In this document: positions 1 to 9,348 of the stretch, piece after piece | Position numbering within the stretch: the first letter of the stretch is position 1 | Layout: each line of letters begins with the position of its first letter | Source: Candidatus Methanoperedens sp. | GTDB taxonomy: Archaea; Halobacteriota; Methanosarcinia; Methanosarcinales; Methanoperedenaceae | Length of the DNA stretch: 64,000 bases | Assembly: GCA_026552955.1 (NCBI GenBank) | Contig: JAPMTS010000032.1 | Coordinates: 1-64,000 of the forward strand | Direction of reading: 5' to 3' | The notes under the pieces: generated by a model | The model's database searches: none | What the model was told of the DNA's origin: nothing | Seen by the model: the letters and a program-made list of their open reading frames with translations, nothing else | Program-made: the position numbers and the translations under genes

Positions 1-3
1 TCC

Positions 4-1458
<1,455 letters not shown>

Positions 1459-1761
1459 TAAATGGCTAGTGATTAGAGATAACTAAATCCAAAGCAGAAT
1501 ATGCCGGGAAAATAGTAGAGTCGGTTAAAGCAAAAAGAAAATTGCAGACATGTATCTGCAATGTTAATCGAGAATAGATCAAGCAGTACCTTAGCACTAC
1601 GGGACTTTAATCCGACTTAGGAATTTGAATAGAGAAACCATGAAGCGGGAAGCTTCCGGCTTTAGCCGTGGGAGTAGTACTCCATGGTCTATCGAGTTAG
1701 GGACTTGATGCATGGCTTGTGAAATGCTTAACAATTAAAATTTCATTGGATATTAGGATCT
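1459..1761 (+). mobile_element. IS200/IS605-family right-end remnant (gene-free 303 bp)
   Basis: No intact gene is seen between proS and the flippase. Bases 1637-1690 contain nested inverted repeats: ACCATG (1637-1642) with CATGGT (1683-1688), and inside it CGGC-TTTA-GCCG (1657-1668) followed by GTGGGAGTAGT. A hairpin followed by GTGGGAG is what I associate with the 3' tail of archaeal TnpB/OrfB genes and the right end of IS200/IS605 elements. In one frame about 1604-1710 reads as a short tail containing KREASGFSRG. No TnpA or TnpB body is present, so this would be a decayed end only. Confidence 0.4.
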
Positions 1762-3072
1762 ATGAACATAAAAGAAGATATATCAGAAATTATTACCGTA
1801 TCAAAATCAAAAATCGGTAGAGATTCTGCAATTGTACTAGCTGGAAATATCTTTAGCGCAGGTCTAGGATTTATTGCAACAGTTTTAATTACAAGGACTT
1901 TGGGTCCGGCAGATTTTGGCGTATTTTGTTTAGCATTAACAGTTATGAGTATAGCTACACAGTTCTCCGATTTTGGCATAGGAACCGGATTGGTAAGATT
2001 TGCTTCTCTATATCTTAAAAATGATAAGTTAAAAGCAGATTTAGTGTTTAAAGTATCTTTGAAAATACGATTAATTGTTGGAATATTGATATTTTTAGTA
2101 GGATTTTTTGCATCTGAAACATTAGCAGTTCAAGTTTTCAGAAAAACAGAATTAATTTTTCCGCTAAAGCTGGCTTTCATAGGGACAGTTGGGATTTCAT
2201 TGGTGGGATATATTTCAACGACACTTCAGGCGAGACAATCATTTGTAAAATTCACATTTATTAATATAATACAATCTCTGATGAAGGTTACTGTGATTGG
2301 ATTTTTATTCTATGCATATAAATTGGAGCTATTCAATGCACTCATAACTGTCATTATCCTGCCGTTTATCGCTTTTTTAATTGGCTCTTTGATAATACCA
2401 AGGGATTTTTTAAAGGCAAAAGGAGATGAAAAACAGAGTTTTAGGGAATTGTATCATTTTAGTAAATGGATATTTGTTTCAGTCTTTTGTTTTATGATAT
2501 TTGATAGCCTCGGTGTTTTGATGTTAGGATATTATAAAACCACCGATATTGTTGGGCTTTATTCAGCAGCCTACACGTTTGCATTTGCATTTCCTATCAT
2601 AGCAGGAACAATTACTACTATTCTACTACCAAAAGTTTCGAATTTGTCGGGAATTGAAGAGATAATAAAATATATCAAAAAATCTTTGAAATTTACAATC
2701 CCAATTTTATTTCCATTAATAATTCTTTTGTTTATAGCAAAACCTTTAATTATAATTTTTTATGGAGTGGAATATCAGCCGTCAGTAATTATTTTTCAAA
2801 CTCTTATTATTGGTTTTGCACTTAGTATAATAATGAATCCGATCAGCTTAATTATTTATTCTTTAAACAAGCCAGAAATCCTGGCATATTTGAATATAAT
2901 GCAATTAATTTTAAACTTTTTTGGAAATATATTATTAATACCTCCATATGGTGCCATAGGTGCTGCAATTACTACGTTATCAGTCAGGATCATTGGGGCA
3001 ATTTTCATTAGTGCTTTTATTTATTCTATAATTTGGACGAAAAAAACCTCAAATTCCGGCATCTTCAAATGA
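1762..3072 (+). CDS. Polysaccharide flippase (MOP/Wzx family)
   Basis: Predicted multi-pass membrane protein of 436 residues with about 12-14 hydrophobic helices, of the MOP superfamily (Wzx/RfbX-like) that flips lipid-linked oligosaccharides across the membrane. The N-terminus has the family pattern of an AGNIFSAGLGF-type first helix followed by TRTLGPADFGVF. Base composition is visibly richer in A+T than proS or glyS, suggesting transfer. It sits beside an IS200/IS605-like remnant and its last 24 bases overlap the 3' end of convergent glyS. No glycosyltransferase is adjacent, so the exported glycan is unknown. Confidence 0.85.
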   Translation: MNIKEDISEIITVSKSKIGRDSAIVLAGNIFSAGLGFIATVLITRTLGPADFGVFCLALTVMSIATQFSDFGIGTGLVRFASLYLKNDKLKADLVFKVSLKIRLIVGILIFLVGFFASETLAVQVFRKTELIFPLKLAFIGTVGISLVGYISTTLQARQSFVKFTFINIIQSLMKVTVIGFLFYAYKLELFNALITVIILPFIAFLIGSLIIPRDFLKAKGDEKQSFRELYHFSKWIFVSVFCFMIFDSLGVLMLGYYKTTDIVGLYSAAYTFAFAFPIIAGTITTILLPKVSNLSGIEEIIKYIKKSLKFTIPILFPLIILLFIAKPLIIIFYGVEYQPSVIIFQTLIIGFALSIIMNPISLIIYSLNKPEILAYLNIMQLILNFFGNILLIPPYGAIGAAITTLSVRIIGAIFISAFIYSIIWTKKTSNSGIFK

Positions 3073-4803
3073 TTTCCCCCTGTATATCAGGTCGTAAACA
3101 TTGTTTTCAATATCTTTGATGGGTGCGCGCACCTGCTTCATGGTATCTCTGTCCCTGATCGTTACTGTGGCGTCCTCAAGCGTCTGGTAATCAACAGTTA
3201 TGGAATACGGGGTGCCTATTTCATCATTTCTGCGATACCGCCTGCCAATAGTCCCGGAATCATCAAAAGCCACGAGTATCCCGACTTTCCTGAGTTTGTT
3301 TATGATTTCCGTTCCGGGCTTTATCAGTTCATCGCGTGAAAGAAGAGGCAAAACCGCTGCCTGCACTGGCGCCACTTCGGAGGGCAGGCGCAATACTATT
3401 CTTAATTCCCCACTTTCTTCCTCCTCGTCTTCTATCTTTTCTTTTGCCTCTTCTTCAAAATATGAATGTTCAAGAAGAGAATACGTGATCCTATCTATCC
3501 CGAATGACGGCTCTATCACATGAGGAATAATATTTTCCCCGTGAATTTCCTCTGTTATAGTTTCAAATTTAACAGAATTTTTATCGATCCTGATCTTTTC
3601 GCCATCAACTGTCACTTCTATTTCATCCCCAGAGAGCTCTTGCGCTTTTAATGCTTTCAGGGCATTTGCCACTTTTGCCGCCTTCCCCTTAAACATTGGT
3701 CCAAGAACTCCCATATCGGGTTTGACAACGAACTTCCGGACTTTTTTGGGAGAATCGTATGCAACATATACGCTTAATTCCTTCTGGCTCTGTTTTGCAT
3801 GTGCCTTAAGGTCAAAATCAGTCCTGTCAGCTATTCCTACAACTTCCACCCACCCGAACCTGTCACTTAAAATCTCCGCATCCCAGCAATCTGCAGCATA
3901 ATGAGCCATTTCATCTTTCATATGTTGTCTGAATCGCATTTTTTCGGGAGACACACCCACTCGTATGAGGAATTTATGTGTCATGGCAAGACAATACGCC
4001 AGGAATTCATGGGCAATAATACCATTTTTGACAGCTTCCCCCAGTGCTATTTTTTTCGTTTCACCTGATGCCTGCCCTTCCTGTGAGTAAAGGTTCATTA
4101 TGACATCAGAGACATCTTTGAACTTTGGATGGGTCTTATCCCTTGGATCTATGAATATCTCGGCTTCAGCCTGTGTAAATTCTCGAAGCCTTATCACACC
4201 CTGGCGTGGGGAGATCTCATTCCGGTATGCTTTCCCAATTTGGGTTGCGCCAAATGGGAGGTGGTCGCGGTAGAATTTAAGAAGGCGGGGAAAATCCACG
4301 AACATTCCCTGCGCTGTCTCAGGGCGAAGATAACCCATTCTCTTGCCGCCTGGCCCTATGGATGTTTTGAACATGAGGTTGAACTCATAGGCATTTCCAA
4401 GTTTTCCCCCGCATTCAGGACATTTGACATCGTTCTTACATATAACAGCCGTGAGTTCTTCAGCGCTCAATGTATCGGGATTTTCCTCCATATCCTGAAC
4501 AAGGTGATCTGCCCTGAAGGCTTCATGACACTTCTGGCATTCTGTGAGCGGATCGGAGAATCCCCCCACATGACCTGATGCGATAAAGATATCTTCAATA
4601 CCGATAGTTGGAACTTCTATTTCGTAATAGCCTTCATTTATCACAAATATGTCACGCCAGATATTCTCAACGCGGCGTTTTAGCATCGCGCCAAGGGGTC
4701 CATAATCAAAAAAACCTGCCGTACCGCCGTACAGCTCAAATGAGTTCCATAAGAATCCGCGGCGCTTTGCCAGTTCAAGCACCTGTTCGTATTTGTCAAC
4801 CAT
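3049..4803 (-). CDS. glyS: Glycyl-tRNA synthetase, archaeal/eukaryal homodimer type
   Basis: Charges tRNA-Gly with glycine. The 584-residue product starts with the family pattern KRRGFLWNSFELYGGTAGF and continues with DYGPLGAMLKRR. It carries two Cys pairs in the insertion (CQKC about residue 88, CPEC about 124), class II motif 2 around YRNEISPRQGVIRLREF, motif 3 in EPSFGIDR, and a C-terminal anticodon-binding domain (VAPVQAAVLPL onward). ATG is at 4803. Two possible tiny membrane ORFs lie directly upstream on the same strand, and the 3' end overlaps the convergent flippase by 24 nt. Confidence 0.96.
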   Translation of the reverse strand: MVDKYEQVLELAKRRGFLWNSFELYGGTAGFFDYGPLGAMLKRRVENIWRDIFVINEGYYEIEVPTIGIEDIFIASGHVGGFSDPLTECQKCHEAFRADHLVQDMEENPDTLSAEELTAVICKNDVKCPECGGKLGNAYEFNLMFKTSIGPGGKRMGYLRPETAQGMFVDFPRLLKFYRDHLPFGATQIGKAYRNEISPRQGVIRLREFTQAEAEIFIDPRDKTHPKFKDVSDVIMNLYSQEGQASGETKKIALGEAVKNGIIAHEFLAYCLAMTHKFLIRVGVSPEKMRFRQHMKDEMAHYAADCWDAEILSDRFGWVEVVGIADRTDFDLKAHAKQSQKELSVYVAYDSPKKVRKFVVKPDMGVLGPMFKGKAAKVANALKALKAQELSGDEIEVTVDGEKIRIDKNSVKFETITEEIHGENIIPHVIEPSFGIDRITYSLLEHSYFEEEAKEKIEDEEEESGELRIVLRLPSEVAPVQAAVLPLLSRDELIKPGTEIINKLRKVGILVAFDDSGTIGRRYRRNDEIGTPYSITVDYQTLEDATVTIRDRDTMKQVRAPIKDIENNVYDLIYRGKSFEDAGI

Positions 4804-4847
4804 GAGGGCTTAATACATGTTTCAGATTATTAAGTTTTATCGGAATC

Positions 4848-4961
4848 TTAACTATGGTTAAATGTATCAAAAAATAATATGAGAGCCATAGGAAATATCA
4901 GGTAGCCAAGCTTTGAGGTCCTTTTTTCATCTATTTCTGCGCAGGTCTGATCACTGTTCAT
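4848..4961 (-). CDS. Possible 37-residue small membrane protein
   Basis: Small ORF reading MNSDQTCAEIDEKRT, then a hydrophobic stretch LGYLIFPMALILFF that could be one membrane helix. GGAG lies 9 nt before the ATG, and it begins 4 nt after the stop of another tiny ORF (4966-5061) on the same strand, with glyS following 44 nt downstream. I do not recognise it. Support is the ribosome site, tandem spacing and hydrophobic segment only. Confidence 0.3.
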   Translation of the reverse strand: MNSDQTCAEIDEKRTSKLGYLIFPMALILFFDTFNHS

Positions 4962-4965
4962 ATTT

Positions 4966-5061
4966 CTATTCTCCGGATTTGATCACCTTCGCATAGTCCA
5001 CAAGATTAATTAACGATACGCAGAATAGTTGCAGACATATAATATAATATTTCAGAACCAT
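4966..5061 (-). CDS. Possible 31-residue small membrane protein
   Basis: Short ORF with a hydrophobic N-terminal half (YYIICLQLFCVSLINL) and a charged tail ending DYAKVIKSGE. It diverges from aconitase X, whose ATG is 31 nt away on the other strand, so the two would need overlapping promoters. The bases coding for its tail include GGTGATC, an archaeal ribosome-site sequence, but too far from the next ATG to be sure of use. Unrecognised; it may equally be the decayed end of a longer membrane gene. Confidence 0.25.
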   Translation of the reverse strand: MVLKYYIICLQLFCVSLINLVDYAKVIKSGE

Positions 5062-5092
5062 GATATCAGATAAACGCCAATCGAGGACATGA

Positions 5093-6247
5093 ATGTACCT
5101 GACTCCGGAAGAGGAAAAGCTCATGAACGGACATGGCGGTCCTACCTACCAGAAAGCCATCGAGATCCTGGCCGCGCTTGGTGATATTTACGGGGCCGAT
5201 AGGCTGATCCCGATAAAGAGCACCCAGATCGCAGGAGTCTCCTATAAAACAATAGGTGATGCGGGTCTTGAATGGATATCTGACCTTAAAGGAAAAGTGG
5301 TGGTCCCGTCTATTCTCAATCCTGCCGGTATGGACATGGAATGCTGGGAGGAAATGGGAATAAACCGGGACTTTGCGCAAAAGCAACAGGAAATAATAAA
5401 AGCCTATGAGGCGCTGGGTGTCAGGACCGAATGCTCCTGCACCCCATATAATATCTATGATGACCTTGCAGACTTTGGAGACCATGTTGCATGGAGTGAG
5501 TCATCAGCGATTTCTTATGCCAACTCTTTTATCGGGGCACGGACGAACAGGGAAGGAGGACCAAGCGCACTCTCTGCGGCTCTTGTCGGGAAAACACCGA
5601 ATTACGGCTTCCACCTGGATGAGAACAGGCATCCGGTCATTCTCATTGAAGTAGAGCCACAGCTTTCTGATTCGGATTATGGCGCCCTGGGATATATTGC
5701 AGGTGAGATGATCGGCGATAAAGTCCCGATTTTTGACCTTAATTCCAGCCCCACAAAAGATGAATTGAAATCCTTGGGCGCCGCAATGGCAGCTTCAGGC
5801 TCCGTAGCGCTGTACCATGTCCGCGGGATCACACCGGAAGCCGGAAAATATGAACTGCCAGGCGAAAAAATAACCATCCAGGAAAAGCAAATAAAGGAAG
5901 TTTATAAATCCGGTGAACCTGACCTGATAGCTTTCGGATGTCCTCACAGCAGTAGTGACGAACTTGAAAAACTGGCGCAACTGCTTGAAGGAAAAAAAGT
6001 AAAAAAGGAAGTGTGGATTTGCACCTCCCGCGCCATAAAGAACAGGCATCCCGGATTGATAAGGCGAATCGAGAAAAGCGGCGCGAAGGTTTTTTGCGAT
6101 ACCTGCATGGTAGTGTCGCCTGCAAGTGAAAAGTTCAAATGCATGATGGTAAACTCTGGGAAAGCGCTTAAGTATGCGCCCAATCTTTGTGGTGTTAAAA
6201 GTATACTGGCAAGTTCGGAAGATTGTATTAAGGCAGCATGCAGATAA
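5093..6247 (+). CDS. Aconitase X catalytic (large) subunit, probable mevalonate-5-phosphate dehydratase large chain
   Basis: 384-residue DUF521/aconitase-X protein. In archaea this large subunit with a small DUF126 subunit dehydrates (R)-mevalonate 5-phosphate in the modified mevalonate route to isoprenoid lipids; other aconitase-X members act on hydroxyproline derivatives. Family signatures visible are the N-terminal LTPEEEKLMNGHGG, the CSCTPYNI segment near residue 110, SSAISYANSFIGARTNREGG near 140, and C-terminal cysteines in FCDTCMVV. ATG 5093 follows GAGGA. The DUF126 subunit gene is not in the window; the next gene is an unrelated MBL hydrolase 33 nt downstream. Confidence 0.88.
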   Translation: MYLTPEEEKLMNGHGGPTYQKAIEILAALGDIYGADRLIPIKSTQIAGVSYKTIGDAGLEWISDLKGKVVVPSILNPAGMDMECWEEMGINRDFAQKQQEIIKAYEALGVRTECSCTPYNIYDDLADFGDHVAWSESSAISYANSFIGARTNREGGPSALSAALVGKTPNYGFHLDENRHPVILIEVEPQLSDSDYGALGYIAGEMIGDKVPIFDLNSSPTKDELKSLGAAMAASGSVALYHVRGITPEAGKYELPGEKITIQEKQIKEVYKSGEPDLIAFGCPHSSSDELEKLAQLLEGKKVKKEVWICTSRAIKNRHPGLIRRIEKSGAKVFCDTCMVVSPASEKFKCMMVNSGKALKYAPNLCGVKSILASSEDCIKAACR

Positions 6248-6280
6248 TTTTTTGTATAGGTCATGCATTTATAATAATAT

Positions 6281-7030
6281 ATGTCAAGTGTGACTTTTCT
6301 TGGTACTGGAGGAGGAAGGATGGTGGTTTTGAACCAGATGCGAAAGAGCGGGGGGTTCTGGCTTAAACTTGATGATCTGAATATATTGCATGATCCCGGC
6401 CCGGGCTCGCTGGTCATGGTGCACCAGCGGGGGCTCAAACCGAGAGACCTTGATGCAATTATTTTATCACACAGGCATGTAGATCATTCCAATGATGTGA
6501 ATGTGATGATTGAAGCAATGACAGGTGGAGGTTTCAATCCCAAAGGGTGCTTGATCGTACCTTCAGATTGCCTTTTTCCTGATCCTGTGATACTTCAATA
6601 TGTGAGGCCCTTCGTTGAAATAACGGAAATAAAAAAAGGGCTGGAAATGACCCTTAAGGACATTATATTAAAGTTCCCGATCAAAAATAGGCATCCTGTT
6701 GAAACTTATGGGGTCATTTACACAATTAGATCCGGGCGCCTGGGATATATTCCCGACACGGAATATTTTCCTGAACTGGCACAAGCTTATGCAGGAGTTG
6801 ACTACCTGATAATTAATGTTGTACGGATGAAGACTGATAAAAGGATCAGACATCTTAACATGGATGAAGCAGCAGAAATAATCAATATTATCAGGCCGAA
6901 AAAGGCCATATTGACCCATTTCGGCTTACAGGTATTGAAATCATCTCCCGAACGCCTGGCAAAGATCATATCTGAAAAAACAGGTGTCCAAGTCATTGCC
7001 GCACAGGATGGGATGACAATAAATTTTTAG
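6281..7030 (+). CDS. MBL-fold metallo-hydrolase
   Basis: 249-residue metallo-beta-lactamase-fold hydrolase. It starts with FLGTGGGR, typical of the RNase Z/PhnP-like branch, has the metal motif SHRHVDHSND (HxHxDH, residues about 65-72), a later acidic ligand near IPDTEYF, and a final ligand in ILTHFG. The substrate cannot be told from sequence. It is 33 nt downstream of aconitase X on the same strand and could share its transcript. It is followed by a gene-poor stretch with its own promoter-like element. Confidence 0.85.
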   Translation: MSSVTFLGTGGGRMVVLNQMRKSGGFWLKLDDLNILHDPGPGSLVMVHQRGLKPRDLDAIILSHRHVDHSNDVNVMIEAMTGGGFNPKGCLIVPSDCLFPDPVILQYVRPFVEITEIKKGLEMTLKDIILKFPIKNRHPVETYGVIYTIRSGRLGYIPDTEYFPELAQAYAGVDYLIINVVRMKTDKRIRHLNMDEAAEIINIIRPKKAILTHFGLQVLKSSPERLAKIISEKTGVQVIAAQDGMTINF

Positions 7031-7110
7031 GACAATGGTTGATACGATTAATGATTCATTTTATTTTCAGTTAATTTCATAATATAATTTTACAGTTACA
7101 GCTAACGGAA

Positions 7111-7250
7111 AACCTTAAATACTGTGCAGATTATATCATCAAAATAATGATGATGATGGGTAGAAAAATGTCCGAGCCCGACCTCCTAACGGGTGCTCTT
7201 CTGTTCGCTATAAGGGGTGTGAATCCTCTCTCGGACAAACCTCCATTTAT
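7111..7250 (+). ncRNA. Candidate structured small RNA with its own promoter
   Basis: A BRE/TATA-like element (AACCTTAAATA, 7111-7121) predicts transcription from about 7145. Downstream, TGTCCGAG (7169-7176) and CTCGGACA (7230-7237) form a perfect 8-bp closing stem around a 53-nt interior holding a CCCG (7177-7180)/CGGG (7190-7193) hairpin. No ORF explains the segment. TGATGATGATGGG just ahead of the stem resembles a box C, but I see no convincing C/D arrangement. I do not recognise an Rfam class. The 7031-7369 gap contains nothing else I can support. Confidence 0.4.
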
Positions 7251-7369
7251 TTATCACAATTTGAAAGATTATTGAGCAAGAGAAAGGGATTAACTCATTA
7301 GAAGAAACAATTAAAAAAGATTTATGAAAAAAATTACTATCAAAAACGAATGGTATTTAATGAGGGTTT

Positions 7370-7564
7370 ATGTTAGAAACTTCTGAAGAACGAATAAAAT
7401 TGTTAAAAACAGGTTTTTCACAAAAACAAATAGAAGAAATGTATATTGAGGGCAATAATTTAAAAATCGTATATCAGCCTATACTGGTTGACATAGTTGA
7501 GATAGAAGCAGAACAAAACATGAATACATTCGAACCTGAGGTTGAATTTGTGGCAGAAGTATAA
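7370..7564 (+). CDS. Small hypothetical protein, 64 aa
   Basis: Unrecognised 64-residue acidic protein beginning MLETSEERIKLLKTGFSQKQIEEMY. The first half looks like a short helix-turn-helix or leucine-rich helical segment (KQIEEMYIEGNNLKIV) and the tail is rich in Glu and Val. GAGG at 7363-7366 is well placed for the ATG. It stands alone between the candidate RNA and the glnA leader. Function cannot be assigned. Confidence 0.5.
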   Translation: MLETSEERIKLLKTGFSQKQIEEMYIEGNNLKIVYQPILVDIVEIEAEQNMNTFEPEVEFVAEV

Positions 7565-7693
7565 TTCACGTTACTTAATCTGATAGTCTATATCGGAACC
7601 CAGTATTATCTGCAAATGCTGGAGAAATGAGCTATAACTAGTGTGTATATAACATCATGGTGTTTGCTCATTGAACTTTTTTGTAATGGAAAA

Positions 7694-7991
7694 CTATTTA
7701 AGTATGAAAACGGTAGCCTATAGTCGGTCATACATATCCTTGATTTGCGTTATTCCTCAAGTTGGGCAAAGTAAGCAATGATTCAAAGTAAAAGAATCAA
7801 AAAGACCAAATAAGGATATGTAAGGCCATAAAACCAAAGGAGAAAAGATGATGACAAAACCAATAACATATATGTTTCTGGAGTCAGGAATATCAAAAAG
7901 GCAAAATTGGCAGGGCATGAACGGAAAAAAGTATTCAAACACAGCACAGAATGATTTATAATCAGATATAGTAATAAAGTTAGAAAGATAA
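7694..7991 (+). promoter_or_regulatory. glnA promoter and long 5' leader
   Basis: CTATTTAAGTA (7694-7704) is a good TATA box and would start transcripts near 7725-7730, leaving a leader of about 270 nt before glnA. GGTA at 7712 is followed by AGTC rather than TACC, so the Methanosarcina NrpR operator (GGTA-N6-TACC) is not matched here. The leader holds a small ORF with a strong ribosome site (7848-7961). Bases 7565-7690 show no gene. Confidence 0.45.
7848..7961 (+). CDS. Possible 37-residue ORF in the glnA leader
   Basis: ORF reading MMTKPITYMFLESGIS and continuing to NTAQNDL, preceded by AAAGGAGAA 5-8 nt before the ATG, a better ribosome site than that of glnA itself. It ends 39 nt before glnA on the same predicted transcript. 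Small nitrogen-regulated proteins binding glutamine synthetase or GlnK are known from Methanosarcina, but I cannot claim homology. It could be a regulatory upstream ORF, a small protein, or chance. Confidence 0.35.
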   Translation: MMTKPITYMFLESGISKRQNWQGMNGKKYSNTAQNDL

Positions 7992-8000
7992 GTGATAGAT

Positions 8001-9326
8001 ATGGCAATGACAAATGAAGATATTTTGAAATCCATCGAGGAAAACCAGGTCAGGTTCTTAAGACTCCAATTTGTTGACATCGGGGGCATGGTAAAAAATG
8101 TAGGCATCCCCGTATCACAGGCAGAAAAAGCCCTGAAATCAGGAATTGCATTCGACGGTTCCTCAATTGAGGGTTTTGTAAGGATTGAAGAATCAGACAT
8201 GATATTGAAACCCGATTTAAATACTTATCAAATCCTTCCCTGGGACGTTAGCGGGGGAAAGGTCGCAAGGCTGATATGCGATGTTCACAGGCCGGATGGA
8301 AAGCCATTCGAAGGCGACCCGCGCTATGTCTTAAAGAGAGCGATACAGGCAGCTGCCAAGAAAGGCTTCATCATGAACAATGGTCCGGAACTTGAGTTCT
8401 TTTTCTTCAAGAGAAAAGACGGACAGGCAACCTGTATTCCCCATGACTTCGGCGGCTACTTTGATTTTCCTCCGGTAGACCAGGCTGAAGATATACGCCA
8501 GAATATAGTAGTGGCCCTTGAGGATATGGGATTTAACATAGAAGCTTCTCATCACGAGGTCTCAATAGGACAGCATGAAATAGATTTCAAATATGCAGAT
8601 GCGTTAAAGACAGCTGACAACGTCATTACATTCAAGTTCGTAACCAAGACCATCGCACAGAAATATGACCTGCATGCATCTTTTATGCCAAAACCAATAT
8701 TTGGAATAAACGGCTCAGGAATGCATACGAATATTTCTCTCTTTAAGGATGGCAAGAATGCATTCTTCGATGAGTCAAAAGATATGCAAGTTAGCGATAC
8801 TCTGCGATATTTCGTTGGCGGCCTGAAGAAACATGTAAAATCTTTTACTGCTGTTACAAATCCGATCGTAAATAGTTATAAGAGGATTGTACCGGGTTAT
8901 GAAGCGCCCGTATATATCGCATGGTCGGGAGCCAACCGCTCATCCATGATACGCATTCCGGCAGCAAGAGGAATGAGCACGCGCATTGAACTCAGGAGCC
9001 CCGACCCTTCCTGCAATCCATATCTATCCTTTGCAGTGATCCTGATGGCCGGACTTGACGGTATTGAAAACCGGATCGATCCGGGTGACCCCACAACCCT
9101 TAACCTCTTCCATCTGAGCAATGAGGAGCGCAATAAGCATGGGATCGAATCACTTCCCGGAAGTCTTAAGGAAGCACTTGACAGCCTGGAAACTGATGAT
9201 GTGATCAAAAATGCTCTCGGAGAACATGTATATCAGGATTTCATGAGACTTGGAAGAGCAGAATGGGATGCATACAGGATAAGTGTACATGACTGGGAGA
9301 TAACCCGTTACCTGAATATTATATAA
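8001..9326 (+). CDS. glnA: Glutamine synthetase, type I
   Basis: ATP-dependent ligation of ammonium to glutamate, the main ammonium-assimilation step. The product (441 residues from ATG 8001; GTG 7992 and ATG 8007 are alternatives) has the beta-Grasp domain with FDGSSIEGF, the metal-binding NNGPELEFF, HHEVSIGQHEIDF, the HTNISLF segment, and NRSSMIRIP with the phosphate-binding arginines. No adenylylation-site tyrosine motif is evident, consistent with the alpha-type enzyme. GTGAT before the ATG matches the archaeal 16S tail. NrpR is encoded 22 nt downstream, implying a nitrogen-control operon. Confidence 0.95.
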   Translation: MAMTNEDILKSIEENQVRFLRLQFVDIGGMVKNVGIPVSQAEKALKSGIAFDGSSIEGFVRIEESDMILKPDLNTYQILPWDVSGGKVARLICDVHRPDGKPFEGDPRYVLKRAIQAAAKKGFIMNNGPELEFFFFKRKDGQATCIPHDFGGYFDFPPVDQAEDIRQNIVVALEDMGFNIEASHHEVSIGQHEIDFKYADALKTADNVITFKFVTKTIAQKYDLHASFMPKPIFGINGSGMHTNISLFKDGKNAFFDESKDMQVSDTLRYFVGGLKKHVKSFTAVTNPIVNSYKRIVPGYEAPVYIAWSGANRSSMIRIPAARGMSTRIELRSPDPSCNPYLSFAVILMAGLDGIENRIDPGDPTTLNLFHLSNEERNKHGIESLPGSLKEALDSLETDDVIKNALGEHVYQDFMRLGRAEWDAYRISVHDWEITRYLNII

Positions 9327-9348
9327 TCGGAAGTAGTATTAACAGAAA

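Noticed and set aside
7169-7237. tRNA gene reading of the structured segment
   Set aside because: There is no anticodon arm or correctly placed T-loop, and the closing stem is 8 bp with no CCA-side pattern.
7711-7726. Possible NrpR operator at the glnA promoter
   Set aside because: GGTA is followed six bases later by AGTC, not TACC, so the Methanosarcina-type GGTA-N6-TACC site is not met.
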